The notes under the pieces: generated by a model
What the model was told of the DNA's origin: nothing
Seen by the model: the letters and a program-made list of their open reading frames with translations, nothing else
The model's database searches: none
Shown: positions 1-5,708 of the stretch, piece after piece
Numbering within the stretch: the stretch's first letter is position 1
Layout: each line of letters starts with the position of its first letter
Position numbers and translations under genes: made by a program
Source: Treponema sp.
GTDB lineage: Bacteria; Spirochaetota; Spirochaetia; Treponematales; Breznakiellaceae
Assembly (NCBI GenBank): GCA_031288005.1
Contig: JAITSE010000029.1
Coordinates: 1-18,124, forward strand
DNA length: 18,124 nt
Direction of reading: 5' to 3'

Positions 1-118
1 CATTCCGCTACGCTTCATTCCCACGGCTCACTCCGGCACATTTTGCCAGCCCTGGACACCGCTTCGCGGTGCCCTTATTCGGGCTGGCAAAACGTCATAT
101 ACAGCCGGAACGTTATGC
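1..118 (+). repeat. attC-like recombination site, right part (partial)
   Basis: Arms 41-52 (TTTTGCCAGCCC) and 81-92 (GGGCTGGCAAAA) form a perfect 12-bp stem around an inner hairpin, CACCGC (57-62) with GCGGTG (66-71). The segment ends in a core-like GTTATGC at 112-118. The block at 101-122 recurs at 976-997 with one mismatch and defines a direct repeat flanking the toxin-antitoxin operon. Left-hand partner arms for 93-110 are not in the window, so the site is probably cut by the window edge. The layout (folded centre, right core GTTATGC) fits an integron attC site, but the core departs from the textbook GTTRRRY at one position. The identity is inference. Confidence 0.55.
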
Positions 119-171
119 GAAATTGGGGCAAGATATACTATACGTATAAAAAATAATACACTAAAAAATAC

Positions 172-217
172 TTGAAACTATTTATAAAATATGGTATTCT
201 ATAAATAGTTTTGGAGG
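172..217 (+). promoter_or_regulatory. Promoter, operator-like palindrome and RBS of the antitoxin/VapC operon
   Basis: A sigma70-type promoter is visible: TTGAAA at 172-177, a 17-nt spacer, and TATTCT at 195-200. A perfect 12-bp inverted repeat, AAACTATTTATA (175-186) and TATAAATAGTTT (200-211), overlaps the -35 box and the end of the -10 box. A Shine-Dalgarno GGAGG follows at 213-217, 6 nt before the antitoxin ATG. Operators placed like this are typical of autoregulated type II toxin-antitoxin operons, where the antitoxin-toxin complex binds its own promoter. Autoregulation here is inferred from position and symmetry. Confidence 0.6.
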
Positions 218-223
218 TTGCTT

Positions 224-448
224 ATGTATGCAGTTAAGGCAGTTTATGACGGCAATAATTTTAGGTTGGACGAACCTATACCCATAAAGGGAAAATATGA
301 GGTTGTTATTACATTTACGAATCCTATAGAAAAGGATCAAGCAAAAATATTACAGTATTTTAACACTTGGGATGATGAAGATGTAAACTGCATGGAAGAA
401 ATTATAAAAGAAAGAGAAAATTTCTCTCTTAATAGGACTGAAATATGA
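224..448 (+). CDS. VapB-like antitoxin (short type II antitoxin)
   Basis: A 74-residue protein beginning MYAVKAVYDGNNFRLDEP. The pattern of a short beta-rich start, a conserved 'EPIPI' turn and 'YEVVITF' resembles the small antitoxins that precede PIN toxins. I recognise this by pattern and by position, not by a firm family match. I chose ATG 224 over the TTG at 218 because GGAGG (213-217) lies 6 nt before the ATG but directly abuts the TTG. The last codons overlap the toxin start by 4 nt (ATGA), implying translational coupling. The acidic, charged C-terminal half would be the part that wraps the toxin. The gene is much more AT-rich than the chromosomal genes to the right, consistent with acquisition as a mobile cassette. 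It is expected to neutralise the neighbouring RNase and to repress its own promoter as a complex. Confidence 0.7.
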   Translation: MYAVKAVYDGNNFRLDEPIPIKGKYEVVITFTNPIEKDQAKILQYFNTWDDEDVNCMEEIIKERENFSLNRTEI

Positions 449-843
449 TATTTCTTGACAGCGACATTTTATCATACTATTTCTCCGGAAATATAAAGAT
501 ACGGGATAAAATAATCGAAACTGTTAAAAGCAAAGAACCGATAGCATTGACTGCGGTAAATGTTTATGAAACATTAAAAGGTTTTAGATGGAGAAACAAT
601 GTAAAAAAAGAGAGAATGTTTAAAGAATTTTTAGAAACTGTTCCAGTATTCACGATAGATGATAATGCGGTTTTACTGGTGGCGGATATTTATGCTGATT
701 TAAGAAGGACTGGAAAAACAGTAAGTGATGCTGATATATTGATAGCGGCTATTATAATAAACAATCACGGGAAATTTATATCAAACAATACGAAACATTA
801 TGAGAATATAAAAGGATTGAATTTAATAAATTGGTTGGAATAA
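445..843 (+). CDS. vapC: VapC-like PIN-domain toxin (endoribonuclease)
   Basis: A 132-residue PIN-domain protein of normal VapC length. The acidic metal-binding set is visible: D5 and D7 in 'IFLDSDILS', E42 in 'VNVYE', D95 and D97 in 'VSDADILIAA', followed by the 'FISNNTKHY' block where the family usually has TxNxxHF. VapC toxins are Mg-dependent RNases that cut tRNA or rRNA and stop translation until the antitoxin rebinds. The start codon overlaps the antitoxin stop (ATGA), so there is no separate ribosome binding site. The gene is intact and AT-rich. It ends 15 nt before the attC-like site at 859, the arrangement expected of a gene in an integron cassette. Identification as a PIN toxin is strong; the RNA target cannot be read from sequence. 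Confidence 0.85.
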   Translation: MIFLDSDILSYYFSGNIKIRDKIIETVKSKEPIALTAVNVYETLKGFRWRNNVKKERMFKEFLETVPVFTIDDNAVLLVADIYADLRRTGKTVSDADILIAAIIINNHGKFISNNTKHYENIKGLNLINWLE

Positions 844-858
844 AATGCCCCAACTGCA

Positions 859-993
859 CATAACAGGTCTGTTTACGCTTCGCCGCCTTTGGCGGATCGG
901 GCTACGAAAAACCGCACAAAGGCCGTAGGCCGACTGCGGTTTTCGGAGACCGAGACCCGAAGGGGCGAAGCGTAAACAGCCGGAATGTTATGC
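859..993 (+). repeat. attC-like recombination site (complete, about 135 nt)
   Basis: Nested inverted repeats fold the whole segment. The outer core-like arms are CATAACA (859-865) and TGTTATG (986-992). The second pair is a perfect 16-bp match, 869-884 with 964-979, offset by 3 nt on the left and 6 nt on the right. Inner stems are TCGGG (897-901) with CCCGA (956-960), and 905-916 with 935-945 with one bulged A. A small CCGCC/GGCGG hairpin sits at 883-895, competing at its left end with the 16-bp stem. The right end, 976-997, repeats 101-122. Two core arms, an asymmetric spacer and a variable terminal structure match attC architecture. No integrase gene is in the window. Confidence 0.65.
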
Positions 994-1063
994 GAAACAT
1001 CCGAACAACTTTATGGTTTGTGCCGCATCCGTGCGGCGTAAATAAAACAGTCTTAAAATATGT

Positions 1064-1310
1064 TTATTCATAATGTGTCCACATTCTAATAATCTTTACA
1101 GTTTTTTCAGTTTGATAAATTAATCTATGCTGAATATTAATTCGCCTGAAATAGGAACTAAGCAGATCGCCCATAATCCTTTATAAGGCGGCGGATTTTG
1201 ATATGGATTATTGTGCAATATTTTAATAAAGTTAAGGATATTATTTTTAAGATCACCCATGTTTATTTTTTTGCCTAAATTTTTTCTTGCATCCTGGAAA
1301 TAATCGAATC
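1064..1310 (-). pseudogene. Txe/YoeB-family toxin remnant (frameshifted)
   Basis: Read on the minus strand, one frame gives 'FDYFQDARKNLGKKIN' and on to 'HNNPYQNPPPYKGL'. The frame then breaks by one base near 1180, and the adjacent frame continues 'GDLLSSYFRRINIQHRLIY' to 'VKIIRMWTHYE' and a stop at 1064-1066. The NPYQNPPPY, RRINIQHR and RMWTHYE blocks are hallmarks of Txe/YoeB ribosome-dependent mRNA interferases. In intact members they lie in one frame, so a single missing base around 1175-1185 explains the break. There is no clear start codon and the N-terminus is eroded. It lies directly after the antitoxin remnant, in normal antitoxin-toxin order. It is non-functional as it stands unless the lesion is a sequencing error. 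Confidence 0.75.
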
Positions 1311-1480
1311 GTTCATTCCGGGTATCGAGTTTAGATAAAGTGTTTCTTCAATTGAACGCTATACATTTTCTGAAACTAATACAGCCGGCGAATTCCTACA
1401 GGCAATAATTATATGGGTTCAAATGTATTTTAGACTTAATCCATGTTTCCCTTTACCCTTAAAACACCCAATACAGGCAT
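1275..1480 (-). pseudogene. Phd/YefM-family antitoxin remnant
   Basis: The minus strand reads 'CRNSPAVLVSENV', then an in-frame TAG, then 'RSIEETLYLNSIPGM' continuing 'NDSIISRMQEKI' to a stop at 1275-1277. The 'AVLVSE' and 'EETLYL.SIPGM' blocks are characteristic of Phd/YefM antitoxins that pair with Txe/YoeB toxins. Upstream, 'NTFEPI' lies in a neighbouring frame, showing another shift. A well-spaced GGAGG (plus-strand 1485-1489) precedes an ATG at 1480, which may be the old start but now runs into a stop after 14 codons. At least one frameshift and one nonsense codon make this a pseudogene. With the toxin remnant it forms a dead module opposite in orientation to the live antitoxin/VapC pair. 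Confidence 0.7.
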
Positions 1481-1789
1481 TTATCCTCCGGAATATCTTT
1501 ATAATACTATAAATAAAGAAAAAATTTTGTTAATAATTAACATAGTATTTTAACAAAAATTTATTAAAATCAGCAGATTTAAAATAAAACACTGGACTGT
1601 CTATATAGTATAATTTATGTTGACCATCTTTGTTGCTTATATTGTTTTTGAAAATTTTTTGAACCCTTAGAATTTTGCAGATTATGGTTCCGGTCAGATC
1701 GATTTTTGATTGTTTATCCGGTACATTTGCTTCAAATTGTACCCAAGGACAAGTATCCCTCATTCCGCGGAGACTTTCGCTGTTCACCG

Positions 1790-2210
1790 TGATAAAAATC
1801 GCCTGAATCCCCTGCTGCTCAAGACAGACATAGTTTTCTTCGCTCCCGTACCAGGCACCGCTTATTATCACCTTCAACTTCTCTCCAAACCGTTTCTTCT
1901 GCACCCCCCCCCCCCCCCCCCCCCCTTCAATAGTCTCCTCCGGAACTCGTTCAGCGTCTTGAAGCCAGACCGCTGACCCACGATAATCCGCATGAATATT
2001 ATGTTCTCTCGCCGCTTTCACCGGCATCAGGCTGTAGTACACTTTTTGTCTTGTAGCCATACACGAACAGTTTAGTCATCATCTCAGGATGATACCAGCT
2101 TGTTCTCCCGCTTGTCTGATATTTTCTTAACAGCAGTTCTATCCACATCTCCTCTGTTATTTTGCTGACCAGCCGTGCCAGGCGGCTGCCGGGAAAAAAT
2201 ATGGAAGACC
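1790..2210 (-). pseudogene. IS1182-like transposase remnant, frameshifted and internally deleted
   Basis: Minus-strand segments in different frames give, in order, 'GSRLARLVSKITEEMW', 'WYHPEMMTKLFVYGYKT', 'KVYYSLMPVKAARE', 'ENIIFMRIIVGQRSGFK' with 'TLNEFRRRLLKG', then after the G run 'KKRFGEKLKVI' and 'YGSEENYVCLEQQGIQA'. The YHPxMM..L..YGY, ENI.FM and F..LN.FR..LLKG blocks belong to the N-terminal part of IS1182-family transposases, and GYGSEENY to the catalytic part. Family members have well over a hundred residues between these blocks, so the G run marks a deletion junction. One frameshift lies in the A-run near 2045, a second near 2000, and a third at the tract. Terminal inverted repeats were not found, so the element's ends are not defined. 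Confidence 0.7.
1904..1925. repeat. Homopolymer run of 22 C (G22 on the minus strand)
   Basis: Twenty-two consecutive C residues lie inside the transposase remnant. On the minus strand they encode seven glycines, and the frame that carries the transposase N-terminal blocks does not match the frame after the tract at this length. Runs this long are prone to slippage in replication and sequencing, so the exact count may vary between cells or assemblies. Confidence 0.9.
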
Positions 2211-2684
2211 GCCATTACTTTTTGGCTCGCCTCCATGCGGATTCTACGAAATACCACAATGCTTGCATCAGGGATAGGGTATGCCGGAACAAAAAAATTA
2301 TTGTCAAAGATGATTTAGAAAGGCTGAGTAACGCAGCAGCGTCAGGTTTTTTCTAGCGATTATTGGCGGGCCGATGCTTCCCGGATTCTCCGGCGTTGGA
2401 GTAGTCCGTGCCAGAGATATGCTGGGCTTCCCTCCCCCGTTCCCTGGACTGGGGCTGAAAAACACAAGGTAAGCGTGGAGTCCGCTTAAATCGCCTTGGC
2501 TGGGTACGGCAATAGGAACCAGGATTTCCCAGGCCCGGTGATCCGTCTGGCCGAAAAGGGCCTTGTTGGAGGTTTCGCCATAGACCATGGCTAAGGCATT
2601 GATATGCCGGCATTTTGGCCTGTACCGGTCCCGCTTCTACCGGTGGCTTGCCAGGGCCCTCAAAAAATTTTATAGTTGTAGCAG
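2211..2684. other. Unassigned interval before the PilZ gene
   Basis: No gene is recognised here. Two overlapping minus-strand open frames (2304-2588 and 2353-2700) are proline- and glycine-rich and match nothing I know. The opposite strand is broken by stops. The base composition is more like the GC-richer chromosome than the AT-rich cassette, so this may be a decayed chromosomal gene or the untranslated region ahead of the PilZ gene. No convincing promoter, terminator or RNA gene was found. Confidence 0.4.
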
Positions 2685-3551
2685 ATGGGCATCTTAACAA
2701 GTCAAAAAATTGCGGCGTATTATGAACGGTATAAGGCTATCAGCGTAACTTTCACAAAAGAGATAATTCAAGTTACCGGCATGATAACTCAGCAGGTATA
2801 TCTGAAATGTGGAGGAGATTTTTGGCCCTGCGTTGTCTATTCTTCTTCCTTTGAGGGCGCAAAAATTGTTGCGAATAGCCAATCCGGGCTGCTTGGCAAG
2901 CTACAGCAGGCCAATAACGCGCTAAGCCTCAGGCTTTGTTTCAAAAACCCCGAAGGCGGGCCGCCGCTGACCTTTTTTATCGCCGGGCGCTCTATAGGCT
3001 GCGCTCCTTATACGGGATCGAGAGATATGGCCATTTTCACTATCCAGTTTACCCAGCGCCCGCCGGACGATCTTATCGAGATTATGGGGCGGCTTTTGGA
3101 CGCTAATGTTAATTCCTCAAAACGCCGGGCGGAACGCATAGTCCTGATCCCGGAAATCCTGCGAAAGCTGAAAGTTCTGCCTAAGGAATGCGTCGTCTTT
3201 ATAGAGCGGGTTCCCCGGCGCTGCATCCTGCGGGATATTTCTTTTTCCGGCGCAAAGATGGTAATGATGGGGGTGGCAAAGTTTCTTGTAAACAAGGATT
3301 CGGCTTTACGCATAGACTTTGACGATCCCCGGGAAAGTTTTTTGATTCAAGGAAAGTTTGTCCGCGCCGAAAACGTGGAGGGCAGGAAAGACCTCCTTGC
3401 GCTGGCTGTCGAATTTAACGGGCCTGACGTTCCCATGGGGTATAAGTTGCGGCTTAACGATTTTTTCAGTCAGTCTCACAGAGCGGCGGACGCCCGGTCA
3501 GCCGCGCCGCTTTCATCTGGCATTACGGACTCCCGGGGACGGCCTGCATGA
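2685..3551 (+). CDS. PilZ-domain protein (probable c-di-GMP receptor)
   Basis: A 288-residue soluble protein. Residues 1 to about 140 form an N-terminal domain resembling the extension seen in spirochaete PilZ proteins. A PilZ domain follows, with both c-di-GMP binding signatures: R147xxxR151 in 'KRRAER' and D184-I-S-F-S-G189 in 'LRDISFSGAKM'. PilZ proteins bind cyclic di-GMP and pass the signal to motility, adhesion or envelope functions. In treponemes such proteins have been linked to motility and virulence, though the partner here cannot be read from sequence. The ATG at 2685 has no clear Shine-Dalgarno sequence, so the start is uncertain. The gene overlaps the following TPR gene by 4 nt, suggesting coupled translation. 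The last 25 residues look disordered. Confidence 0.8.
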   Translation: MGILTSQKIAAYYERYKAISVTFTKEIIQVTGMITQQVYLKCGGDFWPCVVYSSSFEGAKIVANSQSGLLGKLQQANNALSLRLCFKNPEGGPPLTFFIAGRSIGCAPYTGSRDMAIFTIQFTQRPPDDLIEIMGRLLDANVNSSKRRAERIVLIPEILRKLKVLPKECVVFIERVPRRCILRDISFSGAKMVMMGVAKFLVNKDSALRIDFDDPRESFLIQGKFVRAENVEGRKDLLALAVEFNGPDVPMGYKLRLNDFFSQSHRAADARSAAPLSSGITDSRGRPA

Positions 3552-4723
3552 ACGTTCCTGACAATATCGTTTTTTTATCTGTTCCCAAATCTCTGAGTGA
3601 GCGGCTTGAAAAAATTTTCCGCCCTTCCCTTGGCGGGGGGATCGCTTCTTTTTGCCATGAAGATGATGCGGGGGCCGGTTTTTTCATGGACCCGTCCGTT
3701 CCTATCCCGGTGGAACTGCCTCCTGGGGAGAAATCTTTTGACCCCGAAAACCTTTCCTGGGAGATGATACTCTCTGGAATGATACGGGTTGTGATGTCAA
3801 ATGCTGGGTATGAGGAATTGAGTCATGATGATATAGATTATTACCGCCGCTTTGTCCTTGCGGTTAAACCCGGTATTTTGGGAGAATTTTCCGAAGCGGC
3901 TATTCTGAAGGCCCGCAACGGCGACTATAATATGGCGCTGGAAATACTGACGGCTTTGGAGGGGCTTTTTCCGGAGGCGGCGGAAGTTCTGTTGAACCGA
4001 GCTGTAATCTTTGAAAAAAAAGCTGAGGCCCTGGAACGGACCGGCCGGATAGAAGAAGCGGAAACCCAAAATGCCCTGGCCCGCGATGTATACGGGAAAC
4101 TCCTGGCTCAGGACCCTCCTTTTCCCAATGCCCTCTTTAACGCCGGTTTTTTTTATATGAAACGGCGGAATTTCGGCATGGCCGGGAAATGTTTTACCGC
4201 ATATATTCCCATATCGGATGAGCCGGATAAAAAGAACAAGGCCGCTTTTTTTGCCGGCGAAATCGAAAAACATGATTTGGACGATGAAAACCTCCTGGAA
4301 GCCTACAATTATATCCGCGAAGGGGATACGGAGCGGGGTCTCTTCAGAATAAAAAGTTTTCTGGAGCGCCGGGCCGATGTCTGGAACGGATGGTTTGTCC
4401 TTGGCTGGACGCTGCGGAAACTTGGGCGCTGGGAAGACGGGACGGCGGCTTTCAGAAAAGCGATAGAGCTTGGGGGTGATAACAGCGATACACGAAACGA
4501 ATTGGCCATTTGCCTTATGGAACAGGGAGATTACGCCGCCGCGCGCAAGGAGCTTGAAGCCGCTCTGATAGAAGAACCGGAAAACGTAAAGATTATCTCC
4601 AATCTTGGAGTTTTGGCCATGAAAAAAGGGGACGACAATGAAGCCGCGGCTTTCTTCCGTACCGTTCTTGAGATTGAACCTGAAGACCCAATAGCCGCAC
4701 GGGGACTAGCATCCTGTGGTTAG
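3548..4723 (+). CDS. Tetratricopeptide-repeat protein
   Basis: A 391-residue protein. Residues 1 to about 105 are non-repetitive, with the 'GFFMDPSVPIPVELPPGEK' stretch. The rest is a series of TPR-like helix pairs. The clearest three units are near residues 285-320 ('WFVLGWTLRKLGRWEDG'), 320-355 ('NELAICLMEQGDYAAAR') and 355-388 ('SNLGVLAMKKGDDNEAA'), each ending in the usual xxPxx turn; earlier copies at about 115-150 and 190-220 are more diverged. There is no signal peptide, so it is probably a cytoplasmic scaffold. The ATGA overlap with the PilZ gene argues that the two proteins act together, possibly with the TPR protein as adaptor for c-di-GMP signalling. The specific role is unknown. 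Its stop codon is 4 nt from the opposing tmk stop. Confidence 0.8.
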   Translation: MNVPDNIVFLSVPKSLSERLEKIFRPSLGGGIASFCHEDDAGAGFFMDPSVPIPVELPPGEKSFDPENLSWEMILSGMIRVVMSNAGYEELSHDDIDYYRRFVLAVKPGILGEFSEAAILKARNGDYNMALEILTALEGLFPEAAEVLLNRAVIFEKKAEALERTGRIEEAETQNALARDVYGKLLAQDPPFPNALFNAGFFYMKRRNFGMAGKCFTAYIPISDEPDKKNKAAFFAGEIEKHDLDDENLLEAYNYIREGDTERGLFRIKSFLERRADVWNGWFVLGWTLRKLGRWEDGTAAFRKAIELGGDNSDTRNELAICLMEQGDYAAARKELEAALIEEPENVKIISNLGVLAMKKGDDNEAAAFFRTVLEIEPEDPIAARGLASCG

Positions 4724-4727
4724 GCGT

Positions 4728-5363
4728 TTATCCGGCGTATGCTTCAACGGACGGCATCTTTTTGACCGTTTTCCAGACCAACTCCGCAATTTTATCTGGC
4801 GGCAGAGATGCATCCAGACATTCTACCCGCACACCCGCTTCCTCGTAGCGGGGGAGCAACGCCTTGTACAGGGTGCGGGCCTTAATTTGAAAATCCAGGT
4901 ATTCGTAGATGTCCCTGTCCGGCCGGGCGGCTATACGTTTGAGGGCGATGTTGCTTTCCAAATCAAAGAAGATAAGAAGTTCCGGCATGGGGAAGGAAGC
5001 GTTCAGGGCGGATGTAAGCTCGTCTCCACAGACTATGCCCTGGTAAACAATAGAGGAAGGAGTGTAGCGGTCGGAAACTACTATTTCTCCCCTTTCGCAG
5101 CGTTCAGCGATGCCTCCGGGCCCATAGATGTGCTCGTTCCTGTCGGCGGCGAAAAGCCTGGCTGTGGTTTTGGGCAGCAAGACGGTTTCCCCCTTCAACA
5201 CCTTGCGAATGAGGGTCCCTATAGGGCCGCCTGTGGGCTCCCGGGTGGCGTGAAAAGGAGGGAGGCCGGGACTGGCAAAACGTCGGGCCAGAAGTTCAAG
5301 CTGCGTGGTGGTCCCGCTGCCGTCTCCTCCCTCAAAGACCGCAAAATTGTGTATAATCGACAT
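4728..5363 (-). CDS. tmk: Thymidylate kinase
   Basis: A 211-residue protein, normal family length, that phosphorylates dTMP to dTDP for DNA synthesis. Visible motifs are the P-loop 'FEGGDGSGTTTQ' (residues 10-21), the substrate-binding 'REP' at 41-43, the 'SDRY' motif at 97-100, and the basic lid stretch 'ARPDRD' near 146-151. The P-loop is odd: Walker A lysine is replaced by threonine (T18), where most thymidylate kinases have G-K-[ST]-T. The rest of the fold looks intact. I recall, without being able to check, similar variants in other treponemes, so it may be a lineage trait. The ATG at 5363 lacks a strong Shine-Dalgarno sequence. The gene converges on the TPR gene with only 4 nt between stop codons. 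Confidence 0.92.
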   Translation of the reverse strand: MSIIHNFAVFEGGDGSGTTTQLELLARRFASPGLPPFHATREPTGGPIGTLIRKVLKGETVLLPKTTARLFAADRNEHIYGPGGIAERCERGEIVVSDRYTPSSIVYQGIVCGDELTSALNASFPMPELLIFFDLESNIALKRIAARPDRDIYEYLDFQIKARTLYKALLPRYEEAGVRVECLDASLPPDKIAELVWKTVKKMPSVEAYAG

Positions 5364-5708
5364 AACATGCTTGTTATATCATAAGAAGAATATCAATAAT
5401 AGCCTTGCGGTTTCCCGCTATATTTTTTTTTGCAGGCTGCGGAGAACACATTTATTTGATTGTATGCTAAGGGTACATACCACGCCGAACCTGCGACCAT
5501 CGGGCGCCTAAGAGCGAAGGCTCAGGCAGCCCAAGATTACAAGTCTACGCGGACGGGTCTCTCCGGTTCGATCTCTGCGGAGGCTTGTTTGATTACTTTG
5601 GCCCTGATACTCCGGGCGCCTATTGAGCTTGAATTTTTTTGGATTGTGTACAGAAAAATCCCGGCTACCAGGCCCCTTATAGTACAATTTAGCCGATATT
5701 GTAACAGG
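5364..5708. other. Intergenic region between tmk and tamB start points
   Basis: This 345-nt gap separates divergently oriented tmk and the tamB-like gene and should hold both promoters, but no consensus pair stands out. An open frame in phase with tamB extends back to 5460. Its translation has no membrane or envelope character and resembles no known protein. The stretch includes a strong hairpin at 5502-5532 and a weak GCGG/CCGC stem followed by ten T (5407-5432). I treat it as mostly non-coding. Confidence 0.45.
5502..5532 (+). ncRNA. Stable hairpin in the tamB upstream region (possible structured leader)
   Basis: Three stacked stems form one hairpin: GGGC (5502-5505) with GCCC (5529-5532), GCCT (5506-5509) with AGGC (5524-5527), and GAGC (5512-5515) with GCTC (5520-5523), closed by a GAAG loop. 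Only an AA bulge and one A bulge interrupt it. No T-run follows, so it is not an intrinsic terminator. It could be part of a leader RNA or a small RNA; no known RNA family is recognised. Confidence 0.35.

Noticed and set aside
218..223. TTG start for the antitoxin
   Set aside because: The Shine-Dalgarno GGAGG touches the TTG with no spacing, while the ATG at 224 has the normal 6 nt.
1..1000. Insertion-sequence ends flanking the toxin-antitoxin operon
   Set aside because: The flanking blocks are direct repeats with internal folds rather than terminal inverted repeats, and no transposase lies between them.
1710..1976. Plus-strand open frame of 88 codons across the C tract
   Set aside because: It is the antisense of the transposase remnant and contains a poly-proline made only by the homopolymer; no family resemblance.
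5407..5432. Intrinsic terminator before tamB
   Set aside because: There is a ten-T run, but the stem is only 4 bp (GCGG/CCGC) and no upstream plus-strand gene needs it; too weak to call.
5470..5590. Possible tRNA or 5S/SRP-like RNA before tamB
   Set aside because: Fragments such as GGTTCGATC and, on the minus strand, a TTGTAAT loop with a long variable-arm-like hairpin look tRNA-like, but no acceptor stem and no proper 5-bp T-arm can be drawn on either strand.
5460..5708. Coding extension of TamB from an ATG at 5460
   Set aside because: The 83 residues would place the membrane anchor deep inside the protein, have no signal or membrane character and resemble no TamB N-terminus.
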